A stretch of DNA of 64,000 bases from Bolinopsis microptera (taxonomy: Eukaryota > Ctenophora > Tentaculata > Lobata > Bolinopsidae): the NCBI RefSeq assembly GCF_026151205.1, contig NC_087077.1, positions 15,908,983 to 15,972,982 on the forward strand, read 5' to 3'. Positions 37,482-51,000 of this stretch are shown one piece after another. The position numbers were made by a program, and so were the translations under genes. The notes under the pieces are model-generated. The model searched no databases. It worked only from the letters and a program-made list of their open reading frames with translations, and had not been told where the DNA came from. Within the stretch, counting starts at the first letter, position 1. Each line of letters starts with the position of its first letter.

Positions 37482-39032
37482 TTGAACAACTAACAACACT
37501 GCGAGCAAACACGCATATTCCAGTAATTGCAAGACAAGAATATATAAATGTCGTCATGGAAAGTGATTTATTAATTCTATACCTATTGAACAGTTAATTA
37601 TTTAATTAAGTGTTGCAACTGGTAAGTGGGTATACAATTCTAGTAATAAACTTATCATATCAGAATAGCTACGCCGCTCATGTTCAGTGCTCAGTTCTGG
37701 ATAAAAAACGATACAAATGTTTAGATTTGTGATCCTACTAACAGAAGAACTCTTCTCTTAGAAAATATAATCGTAACTATAATTTTGGCAGTTTATGTAT
37801 TTAATTTTGCGATACATTACAGTATGTGATACAGTAATGCTTTCTCGGCTGTGTAATTATCATTCAATTGACAATTTGTTATAATTTACATATCTTATAT
37901 GATATGAGTTCTTCGGTTTTGCCTAATTAATATGAGAATTGAGCCGTTATGCAGAATTCTGCGTGACTAAAAAGCGATAAAAGTTTTGAACCAATAGCCA
38001 GTCACATCGATCAAAATGAAACCAATTCTTATATCGTAGAACTATTGAAAGAATGTAAAACTTAACTGTATCATCAACAAGTTTATTCAAATCACCTGCT
38101 AAATGTAAAGCATTAACCTAAGAGGTTAACAACAACAAGGATATAGGCTGGGGGTCACGAAGTCAGTTTCAAGTTTGATTGTATAATTATCAATTTGAAT
38201 ACTATTTTACATGCAACGCTAAATACTTGATTAATTATATAAATTTAAAAATAAACTGATTGTAAACAACATAAAAAATTGACATTAAACGATTAAACAA
38301 GCAGTAGAAAACCAAAAGGAATCTTAGTGCACGAGTAGCGGAAAAGTAACGTAAACATACACAAACTAAGGAAAGGAGGAAGTAGGAAAGTGTAATACAG
38401 TGCTGAAGCAGTCTATTTGTGTTGCAGGATGAAATTTAAACGACCCTAATGAACACATCCGCTGTAATACTATCAATGACAGGAAAACGGCCCACAACGA
38501 ATATATTATAGTGACTACTGCTTTGGATAATCAAGTTTTCAACAGAACTTGTTTTAAATCATTTAGATACTCGGATATCTTTATAATGAGCTTATGAGAG
38601 ATTGGACTTTTATAGATATTTTATTCTTTGAGTTCGGACTGAAATGCCTGACGCGACACAAATCACAAGATTGCAAGATTATCCGGCTTAAAAGTTCTCG
38701 AAATATTTGAAACTCTGACAGAGAAAATTTCATGGCATTTAAGTGAATAATTAAAGCTGCAACATGTAAGTATTTATTGCTTGAACAATATACTACTGAG
38801 CTGAGATTATTTCAATTTTCTCAAAGAGGGCTTTTTGTAGAAATCAAGTTTTAAACAAAGTTTTAAAATATTATCACCGCTAACTACTCTACCCCATTAT
38901 AGAGATTTTATGACCCAACCGAGCAATATCGTGGAGTCCCCCGTAACCCAGCAACCGCCTAATTGGTCAACCTGAACCACGTGCCACAACCCCAACCCTC
39001 TGATTGGTTAATGTGAATCGCGTGATCTCTTA
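37482..39032. promoter_or_regulatory. Shared upstream region of divergent MMP-B and FAM227-like genes
   Basis: 1.55 kb between the two start codons, which point away from each other. It is AT-rich with a less AT-rich end (38930-39030). It should hold both promoters, but I can assign no TATA box, Inr or specific factor site with confidence. Confidence 0.4.
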
Positions 39033-42000
39033 ATGGAGGTTAAAAAGCAGGTGGTAAAGCCGTCAGTGTGGAACTTACTAGAACGTAAGATAGCACCATT
39101 ATGGGTTAATGATGATCGGGAGGATGTCATATTAGCAAAGATACAGAAGGAGGAGGCAGAAGAGAGGGAACTCGCCAAGGCTACACGTGAGTTCTTAGCG
39201 TTCGCTTTCACTTTCACTTTCACTTCAAGTTAAGGTTTTCTTTTCCCTAGTATTTCGCCAATGGAAATACAAGATATTCGACGGATTTGGATATTTACCA
39301 ACGGAATATAATTATAAGTAGTGAGAGAAAAACACGTGGTGTCAAACAATTGCACGTCTCAAACAACTGTTTATTGCATAACATTTTATTGTACATCTGA
39401 TTAATCAGATTGCGGTTTAATTGCAATAAATTGCAGGCCAATAAAGAATTGGAAGTGAAGGTAAAAGTAAACTCGCAACATCAGTAAACTAGAAACATCA
39501 CAATAGTTAATTACGATTTATGACACGCACAACAGATACACCATTTCGTCAAAAGTGCAGTGCAATTCTGATAAGTGCACAACAATTAACAATAGCACAG
39601 AAGAAACTTATATATATTATCGGTCAGGCCCGATTGCATGCAGTTCTAAAACCGCGCGCAAATACTTTTAAACTGTGCACGTGAGCTCATCTGTTAGGTT
39701 CACCTAATGGTTAAATAGAAGTGCATGTGAGATGCAAGTTGATCGACTTTGGGGTCAACTATTGAATACTTCTTCAGCTGAGTACCTGTTCTATGAATAG
39801 GTACTCAGCTGAAGGAGACAATAAGCCATCATGCTACATGGAGCAGTCTCCTCCTCCTGGCTCCTAGTCGTTATTGTCACTCTGCACACCCACCACATGT
39901 TCCTAATACATTCTAACTGCAGCGTCTTCTATCTCGTACATACTTGTTTATTAAATCTGCACTGTCTCTCGTTGTTTAGTGTCTCATAGTCTAGCTTTTA
40001 GGGCAACTTCAAAATGTTTCGTAACATGATTCGTATTTACAAACTTAATTTGTTTGTTAGTATTAGCAAACCCGTTGGTTGAAAAAGAACTAAACACTTA
40101 AACAGTCAACGTCGGAATTTTATTTACTGTTGGGATGTCAATTTCCTCACCAACCCAGCCACATTCTAGAGCTGATAGATAATACCTTCAATAACACGTG
40201 ACAATAGGTAGACATAGTAATATCTGTCCTAAAATGCTTACTTTTATAGTTATTCTCAAAAACTGATTTGTTTCGTTGTTGCTCTGGAAATCATGAAAAA
40301 TACAGGTATGTGGTGTATCGGGTTAAGCCTTGAGGCTTTTATATGAGGCTACATAAGATGCACTAATAACTAGATTGTTAACGTTTTTGAGGTTTTGACG
40401 ATAAATTTCGCACACCAAAAAGATACATTGTGTGAGGCCAATTTAAGTACCATATTTTGATTGTTATTATTTTACTGTCAGTATAATTACAAATAACAGC
40501 TAAAACAAGGAGACAAAATTACTGAAGGAATTACATTGTAGTTCGGAATTATATGTAGTCCGAGGAGTCCTCCTAACTCTCCTCGCGTCCTAAGATGGCG
40601 TTTCTCTTGTGTCATATACAAACAAATAAACGAAAATTAGTTACACTAATATTATTAATTTCAGCTCAATACCAGATTGGGAACATGAGGGATGTATGCA
40701 GAATGTTGATAGACCAACACAAGGAACCAAAGTTAGACTTTGCACCTCAGCAAACTAGGAGTAAATCTAAGATAGAGCAGGAGGAACAACAACAGGTTAA
40801 TAACCGTAACGATTATTTAACTTTTGAGTATTTCACTGGAAATCATGACTGAAGAAGATCACACATTTTCCGGTTAGCAAAGGAACGGCGGTATTATTAA
40901 ATGTTTAAATAAGCTATTTTCCTTTTGGTGGTACTAAGAAACAGGATTTACTTCATCAAAAGTTTAATAAACATGCTCATTGCTCATGCTGTTTAAGAAA
41001 TTATGAAAATATGAAACTACATAATATGTCATGGCTAAAGTTACTGAATTACTGAGACAATGAGAAACCGCGAAGCCTTTTTAAGGGTGTAATTGCAGAA
41101 TTACGAACAATGAACACAAGACTAAAAAACCGCCCCCCCCCCCCCCAATATGTTAGCATGTTCACTCCGCAGGACACAGGACTAAATCCTCCCCCCTCCT
41201 CCCCTTCCCCAAATATGTTCACTCCGCAGAACACAGGACTAAATCCTCCCCCCTCCTCCCCCCCCCAATATGTTAGCATGTTCACTCCGCAGAACACAGG
41301 ACTAAATCCTCCCCCCTCCTCCCCCCCCAATATGTTAGCATGTTCACTCCGCAGGAAACAGGACTAAATCCTCCCCCCCCCCCCCCGCCCAATATGTTCA
41401 CTCCGCAGGACACAGGACTAAATCCTCCCCCCTCCTCCCCCCTCCCCAAATATGTTCACTCCGCAGGACACAGGACTAAATCCTCCCCCTCCTCCCCCCC
41501 CGGCCCCCCCGGCCCCCCCAATATGTTAGTATGTTCACTCCGCAGGACACAGGACTAAATCCTCCCCCCTCTACCCCCTCCCCCCCCCAAATATGTTCAC
41601 TCCGCAGGACACAGGACTAAATCCTCCCCCCTCCTCCCCCCCCAATATGTTAGCATGTTCACTCCGCAGGACACAGGACTAAATCCTCCCCCCTCCTCCC
41701 CTTCCCCAAATATGTTCACTCCGCAGAACACAGGACTAAATCCTCCCCCCTCCTCCCCCCCCCAATATGTTAGCATGTTCACTCCGCAGAACACAGGACT
41801 AAATCCTCCCCCCTCCTCCCCCCCCCAATATGTTAGCATGTTCACTCCGCAGGAAACAGGACTAAATCCTCCCCCTCCCCCCCCGCCCAATATGTTCACT
41901 CCGCAGGACACAGGACTAAATCCTCCCCCCTCCTCCCCCCTCCCCAAATATGTTCACTCCGCAGGACACAGGACTAAATCCTCCCCCTCCTACCCCCCCG

Positions 42001-45000
42001 GCCCCCCCAATATGTTAGTATGTTCACTCCGCAGGACACAGGACTAAATCCTCCCCCCTCTCCCCCCTCCCCCCCTCCCCCCCCCCCCCAAATATGTTCA
42101 CTCCGCAGGACACAGGACTAAATCCTTCCCCCTCCTCCCCCCCCAAATATGTTCACTCCGCAGGACACAGGACTAAATCCTCCCCCCTCCCCCCCCAAAT
42201 ATGTTCACTCCGCAGGACACAGGACTAAACCCTCCCCCCTCCTCCCCCCCTCCCAAATATGTTCACTCCGCAGGACACAGGACTAAATCCTCCCCCCCCT
42301 CCCCCCCTCCAAATATGTTCACTCCGCAGGACACAGGACTAAATCCTCCCCCCTCCTCCCCCCCAATATGTTCACTCCACAGGACACAGGACTAAAGAAG
42401 CTGATATTTGTGGAGATGGAAGAATACCCGGGTTTCTTTGACACCCCCTGTGATCTGCCCCAGAAAGTAGAGACTCAGTCCATTATGAGAATTGTAACAT
42501 CCTCCATCAGAATCACTGAGAAGGTATGTGCTAATGAATACTCATTTACAGTTACACGAAGGAATTTCCGAAAATATCTGTAGAAGTGGTGGAATGAGGT
42601 TTAATGTTAATGATTGAGTGATCACCCCCCAGCTAACGAGACTTTAGTGATCTCTGAGATTCATCTTTTAGCACTTTAACTGCTTCCTAAACTGCTGTTT
42701 TTACTTTTGATATTACAGCCGGGCCTGATGAGGGAGTGGAAGGATTTCTTCTTTTCTGAAGAAAGTCAAGACATTCTTCACGACCTATTCTGGTGGTTCT
42801 TCCTCAAAAAGTAAGTCAATTTGAAACACCAGTGGATCAGTTGCGTATACTTTTAGACTTGAAGAATTTGAAATTTTACTGATACTAAAAAAACTCCAAA
42901 TAATTGCCAAATCTGTAATATCCATTAATATTAAAGACAACAAGAAATGCGGCCGCTTTTTTGTGTGGATGGCCGCTCAATTTCCCGATCCGTGATGGCG
43001 TATTTTATCATATTCCATACAACCTGGGGACCCCAGTTTTTACTGTTTATAAGCATGCAGATATGGCGGAGTGACAGGCCGAGCGCGGAGCGCCACCAAG
43101 TTAATATAATTCCATATTGAATTTTAAAATCGTGTATATTTCTATGTAACCATCTGCTTATTGTTTATGCAACCTGACACCCGACACGGATCTGTGCAAA
43201 ATAGTAATAGTAACTCAAAATAATAATAACGCTATCAAGGGAAGTTGGTCGTTTAGCTCCGGACAGTCTATGCAACGTCTATGCAACGTCCGTGCAACAA
43301 CAAAAGAACCGTCTATGCAACGTCTATGCAACGTCCCTGCACAATGAACACTCTATGCACACTCCCTGCACGGTCAGTCTATGCAACGTCTATGCAACGT
43401 CTATGCAACGTCTATGCAACGTCCCTGCACAGTACCATATGAACACCGGCTACTAGCCGGCTATTAGCCGGCTAGTAGCCACTTTTGTAATAACAGCTCC
43501 TCAACTTCACATTACCAACCGGCTACTAACCGGCACTTGAAAAGTGGTCACTAGCCGGCTACTAACCGGCTACTAGCCGGCTAGTGACCACAAAGTGGCT
43601 ACTAACCGGCTACTAAGCGGTCACTAGCCGGCTATTAGCCGAGCTCTAAAGCAGACCTATTAGTAGCCGGTTCTAAACCGGCTACTAGCCGGCACTTGAA
43701 AAGCGGTCACTAGCCGGCTACTAACCGGCTAGTAACCGGCTAGTAACCACCAAGTGGCTACTAACCGGCTACTAACCGGTCACTAGCCGGCTCTAAAGCA
43801 GACCTATTAGTAGCCACTTGGTGGTTACTAGCCGGTTAGTAGCCGGTTAGTAGCCGGCTAGTGACCGCTTTCTAAGTGCCGGCTAGTAGCCGGTTTGGAA
43901 CCGGCTACTAGTAGGTCTGCTTTAGAGCTCGGCTAATAGCCGGCTAGTGACCGCTTAGTAGCCGGTTAGTAGCCACTTTGTGGTCACTAGCCGGCTAGTA
44001 GCCGGTTAGTAGCCGGCTAGTGACCACTTTTCAAGTGCCGGTTAGTAGCCGGTTGGTAATGTGAAGTTGAGGAGCTGTTATTACAAAAGTGGCTACTAGC
44101 CGGCTAGTAGCCGGTGTTCATATGGTACTGTGCAGGGACGTTGCATAGACGTTGCATAGACGTTGCATAGACGTTGCATAGACTGACCGTGCAGGGAGTG
44201 TGCATAGAGTGTTCATTGTGCAGGGACGTTGCATAGACGTTGCATAGACGGTTCTTTTGTTGTTGCATGGACGTTGCATAGACGTTGCATAGACTGTCCG
44301 GAGTTAAACGACCAAGTTGCCGCTATCAATTAGTGCCTAGTGGGATATGTACACATGTGAAATTAATAATGTACTTAGTCAGTTCAGCGCCAACAATTAT
44401 TTAATTCAGATTATTACGCAAAATAACTTTGCGCAGGTAGTCACGTGGGCGATAACAGTGCGCGAGGGCACGTATGTACGCTCGCACGCTCGCACGGTCG
44501 CAAGCTACCATATAATACAAAAAAAAACCTCGTTCGCTAACCCTTGTCCTTGACTCTTTTGTGCCTTCGGCACTTTGAGTCATGGATCGAGAAAAATGTT
44601 CTTTTTTTTTGTTACGTACATAATGATTCCCACATTGGTTATCTAACGATTTTACTGAATAGGGCAATTTTCCTAATTCGAAACAAAATAAAGTCAAATT
44701 TTACATAATATTATGATCGTAAACTTCCCTTTTCTTTACTTTTTTCCCTTTCTTTTTTACCCTTTTTCCTTTTTTACCCCTTTTCTTTTCCCTTTGGCTT
44801 ATCATTTCTGTATCTCCTAATATCAGCACAGTCTTCAAGCTTCTTCAATAAAGTCGTCAAGTGACGACAAAGTCTAATGTCTGTTGCAGCACTAAAAGGA
44901 TACATAATTACTGTACACTTTACTCTTGCTCTTGATATTGCAAAGTATAAATTCTCTAAATCTTCAGAGTGCTCTCTGCCCACATTATCTTCCCCTGATT

Positions 45001-48000
45001 CACCAAATATAGTGCTCATCCCCCAAGTAAGGAGTGCAATAACTGCTGGCCACTCTGCAGAATACGATGACTTCAATTCCTTAGATTCAATGTCTCTTGA
45101 TTGTAACATATCATTGGTGAGTTCTGCAGTGAAATTAATATATTCATTACGAACAACTCCCACGACATTTCTATCTAGTATATTATCACCGCATAGTTTA
45201 TCCAATTCCTTAGCGACAATGTCTGACATCAGCTTGTCGTGACCGGTTTCTAAAAAATGTATGACTGCTTTAGGTCCATGTATGTAATGACCGGGGGAGT
45301 GCGAAGGGAAAACATTATTCACATACTTTGTTTTGGTGTTCATCAGTCCAACTATATGTTCACGAATTACTGTCAAAGTGCCCGATAAATCATACGTATT
45401 TCTCAAGGTTTTCGACATGGTTGTAAGATGCTGGGAAGACATTCTTTCGTTAAATAATATTGCTATTATGCTATCTCCATCGTGAGTGCTTTCTTTACTG
45501 GCATTGTAGTTACATTGGACCATATCACACGCTACCCAGACATGCTGAGTCTTTGACAGTTCAAAGAGTGATTCAATGAATACGTATCCTTTCTCTTTAC
45601 ATCCTTCCACTCCATCCCAATTCATCACCACTTGAAAATCGTCGATAAATATTTTGATTCCTTGTAATGAAGTCAACAGTTTTTGCAACAACTCAGCAGA
45701 GGAACATCCTTGGTCAAAAGCATCGAGATGCTTTTCACTATATGGAAGCACAACTATAACCACTTGATGATCCACGAGATTTTTTAATACCTCACAATAA
45801 AGTTCCGACGGTGCATTATCCAAGCTTTTTTCCCACTCCTCCTCATTAAGTTCTTCCGCTCTAGCGTGAATTTCCAGGACATGAGGTCGTGACCGTGTAA
45901 ATAAGGTATTCGGGTCAGTGGCACATATGAATATATGCTTTACACCCGCCTTCTCGAGCGTCTTTTCCTGGCGTCTTGAGGGTTCAACATCTTCAATCAG
46001 TTTTGTAAAGTTGAACAGGACAGCTTTGTTGTTTCCATCCGACAATACTAGTTGTAGTATCTTTGCCATCAATACAACAGTTTTGCCTGTTCCGGCAGGG
46101 CCGTTGATGCACTGAAAAGTCTCAGTAGAATTAATCAAATCATATTGTTTCATATCCAAGTTGTCAACTCCCAAGAAGTTTCTGTAAAGCGGCGGTGTTG
46201 GGACAACTTCAGGGTTGTTCGTCCTGAAGGTGAATCTTCCTGATCGCAATTGCTCGTCAATGTGCAAGATGCATCTACCCAAACTGCACTTCGATTTATC
46301 ACAAGCTTTCTTTTTCTCGGTGCACCACATAGCGAGAAATAAGTTTCTAACTTCTTCTTGCTTGGTGCGGAACTCTGGACTCAAATTCATGACTAGATCA
46401 CTTACATTATCTTCCCACCATTTACTGAAGTCATCAATATCTTCTTTGAAAATGATCGTGGATTTATTATTTCCACTTATTTGGAAATCGTTCTTGAACG
46501 TTTTTTCAAGATTAGGGTAAGCAGTGAAGTGAAGAACTGTTAGGCGTTTACTGAATCTTTTTATCAGTTCTGCCATTTTCTTTCTTTGTTGGAGTGATTT
46601 CTTGAATGTGTTGGTCAGTGCTTCAGCTTGAAACTGCTTATCTTTGTCAGTGATGTCAGGATCAATATGGCTCATGTTCTTGACCTCGATGACGACAAAG
46701 CAGTTTGGAGCTATCACAACAAAGTCGCACTCGCCTTCTCTGTTAGCTGCCATCTTCTTACACTTTTGACACTTTCTTTTGTCATGACTTAAATCACCCA
46801 GATGGTATTGGAAATGACTATATTCAAAATTACTTAATACGATAATGTTTTTGTCCAGTTTCTCCAAAGCCCTGTACACTTTTACCTCAGCCTCATAGTT
46901 ACGTTGCTGGTTACGGTCGTTCTCAAAACTGCCGGTCCCGGGCAGATCTTGGTCTGGGTATAGGTCTATATACTTATGTTGAGGTGCTCTGGGAAACAAT
47001 AAGGGCTGTTTGTCTTCGGCTGTGCAGTACGTATCAAATATATCCTTTCCATTCCGTAGATATTTTTCATACTGCGTTTCATTCTTTGTCATAACAATAG
47101 TCGAACTCTCCTATAAAAATATGATTTTGTGGTGTTGATGAGTAATAATTATTGTTTTTCAGCATAATCTTGGATAACATTAAAGCATTAACAGTAATTT
47201 TTGATTGTATCTGGTCGAAGTAAACAATCTAATAATGGAAATTTTCTTTGGATTATAATAAACTATTTAGACCACCTGAACTGTTTTAAAAGGACAGTAA
47301 GATGAAATAAAAAAGTAAGATTAGATAAAAAAGAAAGAATACAATGTTGATGTTAACAAAACAATAATAAATGGAAATACAAGCTGCAACATATTGTGAC
47401 ACGGTTTAACTGATGGTCAGATGGTCCCAGACACACCAAACTGACACTCGGCCGCAAACACGTCAACATCGCCAAAACTCTTAACACTACTGCACTCAGC
47501 AAAAACAGACCAAATTACAGAACTTCAGTGCACTTCATCACGGAACATTATGGCTTAAACAAACACCTCCACACCATTCGCAAATCAAGCACCAGAGCTG
47601 ATTCTATAAAATTAAAAGTTGGAAACAACAAAATAGTGAATACGTGCAAACATAATATACCGAAACAATATATTGCACTCTTGTATGTAATTCAATCCAT
47701 ATCATGCATATGTTGTAAATCATGCATATGTTTTAAATCAGCATGATTAAAGTGCTGTATTGATGACATGGTGAGATTCTTCAAGTAATTATCTTAAAAT
47801 TAAATCAACGAATTTGTGGACGCTGATTCCGAATCACGTATAATTTCCAGCATAAGGTATTGGTCAGGGTAAAATTGTTTTATTCTTTCGGCTTTTCGGG
47901 CAATCTGCTCGAGCCATCTAAAACTTGTCACGATAGTCAATAGTATAATAAAGGGAATTGTATTATTATTAACCAATAACCAATAATTATCACCTGGTCT

Positions 48001-51000
48001 TATCAAATATCAATATCAGTATCCTTATACAAGCTTGAATATATATCAATATATATAATCAATATATTTTTGTACGGGGATCGGGATAAGTTCAATATCA
48101 ATTTTGAAAAAAAAAAAACATTTCGATAAAATGGAGTTATGAAAAAACAAATAATTCATACCTCAATATTTCATACTATACCTCAATGATCAAGTTAGTA
48201 AACCCCGTTGGTCCATTTTTAAAGGTGTACAAGACAGGTGTGTTCCTATTAGAGATCTCCAGAGTTCATCAGATACCAAGTGTTGTAATTGTTTATGGAC
48301 ACGTTCATTGAAGTTTGAGGAAATTGGTAAATTTCTAAAACAGCGTTTTTGACGATAGTGGTTTAATTTTAACATATATTAATCTAGCGTGTTCATAAGT
48401 TCTGAACATTAGCCACGTCACCCATACTTTCATATGAAATGCTCAAAAATAAAATATTGCTTTTAGGCACTATTATGTAAAAAATGTCACATTTTTGTGA
48501 CATTGTTTACCATAGCTGCCCAATTAGCATTTTTTGGTCTTAGATATAGTAGATTAGGTGAATCTAACAATTATGATACAATGTAGGCCTAAAGGGCAGT
48601 GATCGAACGGCTTTAAGGCAACATTTCGTAAACTTTGTCACACTCAGAATACGAGACCTCTTTTCTACTGTGAGGTGTCCATAAAACCCTTTCAACTCAT
48701 TATTTGATAGTTCTTCTGCTAATCATAGCCCTAAAATATGTTGTTTTGAAAAGTTAACTTGAAATACATGCACTTGGCTATTGGGAAATGATGTAAATTC
48801 TGTCACATTATATGGAATTTGAAATTCTGGGTGAATTTCCGAAATCATTTATATCTGATTTTGGTTTGGAAGGCGGGAAAACTCTATATAATGAGGACGA
48901 TACACGGATACAGTTGATTGAAGTATAGCCCGGCAGTTGATGTAAACATCGTCACAAAATGATACAAAATCGTAAATGGACACGTTCATGTTGAAGTTCA
49001 AGGATATTGGTAAACCAAAAAAAATAGCGTGTTCAGAAGTTCTGTACATTAGCCACGTGACCCATACTTCCATATACACGGCTCAGAAATACAATTTATT
49101 GTTTTTAGGCACTATAATGTAAAAAATGTCACATTTTTGTGACTGTGTTAACCATAGCTGCCCAATTAGCATTTTTTTGGTTTAAAATATAGTAGATTAG
49201 GTCATTCTAACAATTATGATACAACATTTGGCTAAAGGGCAGGGATCGAACGGTTTTAAGGCAATATTCCGTAAACTTTGTCACACTCAGAATACGATAC
49301 CTCTTTTCTACTGTGAGGTGTCCTCAAAACCCTTTCAACTCATTATTTGATGGTTTTTCTACTAATCATAGCCCTAAAATATGTTGTTTTGAAAAGTTAG
49401 CAAATACATGCACTTATTGGGAAATGATGTAAATTCTGTCACATTATATGGAATTTAAAATTTTGGGTGAATTGCCGAAATCATTTATATCTGATTTTGG
49501 TTTGGAAGGCGGGAAAACTGTATATAAGGACGATGCACGGATAGAGCTGATTCAAGTTAAGGGCAGTTGATGTAAAAATTGTCACAATAATAATAAGGGC
49601 AGTTGATATGAAAGAAAATCTATCTAACTAATGCAATGGCTGATGTGACGAAATTTACATTTCTTGACCCTATTTTGAAGAAACATGCCTCGATTACAAT
49701 TCAATATTCTTCCAGGAATTATTAGTAGGTTATTATTCAGCAAATCAGAACTCAAGTTTAACAATTCTGAGTTTAATTTTACTGAGTTACCGAAATGTGA
49801 CGAAATTCACTTTTCCTGCCCCAACAGTATAATTTCAATGTGATGAAAAATGGGCATGGGTTTCTATATTTCCTTATCTCTGAATTAATCATTTCAAACT
49901 ATAATTAGGACTGTTGATGTGAAAGAAAGTGTATCTAAATTTTACAATGACGTATGTGACAAAATTTACATTTCTTGACCCTATTTTGAAGAACCATACC
50001 CCGATTAGAATTCAATATTCTTCCAGGAATTATTAGTAGGTTATTATTCAGCAGATCATCAGAACTCAAGTTTGACAATTCTGAGTTTAATTATACTAAG
50101 TTACCGAAATGTGACGAAATTTACTTTTCCTGCCCCAACAGTATAATTTCAATGTGATGAAAAATGGGCATGGGTTTCTACTTTCTATATTTCTTGTATA
50201 AATCCATTCCAACTATAATAAGGGCAGTTGATATGAAAGAAAATCTATCTAACTAATGCAATGGCTGATGTGACGAAATTTACATTTCTTGCCCCTATTT
50301 TGAAGAATCATACCTCAATTAGTATATAATGTGACTTTATTATCATCACTATGTCGATAAATTAGTTATTTTGCCAACACGGAGCAAATAAAGTTATAAT
50401 ATTTTTTTGTGACGAAATTTACAAATTTTTACCCTGTTCAGGTGTTGAAATTTATCCAATGTTGACATATCACTGCCATATGATAATTTATATGACCGGC
50501 GTATGGTTGAAATATTGTTAATTGATCCATAGTACGTAATATAGGGTGTTTAAGTTGGTATACTAATATTTACTCAATTTCACACATGTTGAGATATCAT
50601 ACAAATTTATGTGACTAAATTTACCTATTTCTGCCTTCTGTATCTGTATTTGCGTATAACAAATATATGAAATATGTGAACAATTCCAAACATATTCAGC
50701 TCACAAAATAATGCTAGACTATTCGGCATTTCTTGTCAGGATGTCATAAACATCCCTCATATAAATTTATTAAATGTGTGACGGAGTTTACATGGTGCTA
50801 CCATTTAAGAAAAAAAGTCGCTAAATATGTAGATAATAGTCATATACAGCTAATCTATGAATTGGAAATTCGAAAATTTGGTCAAACACGGCAACAAGGG
50901 GTCCATATAAACTCCGTCACGTTTTTATAGTGTGACAAAGTTTACAACTCACTGCCGGCCGCATTTAAGCGATATCTTATCGTCTGATAAAGATATCGTT

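Noticed and set aside
41049-42395. Pro-rich (NPPPSSP) and Gly-rich ORFs
   Set aside because: They are translations of the splice-site minisatellite; only the last unit adjoins a real exon.
44877-46520. Plus-strand ORFs opposite the NERD gene
   Set aside because: Shadows of the intact 772-codon minus-strand frame.
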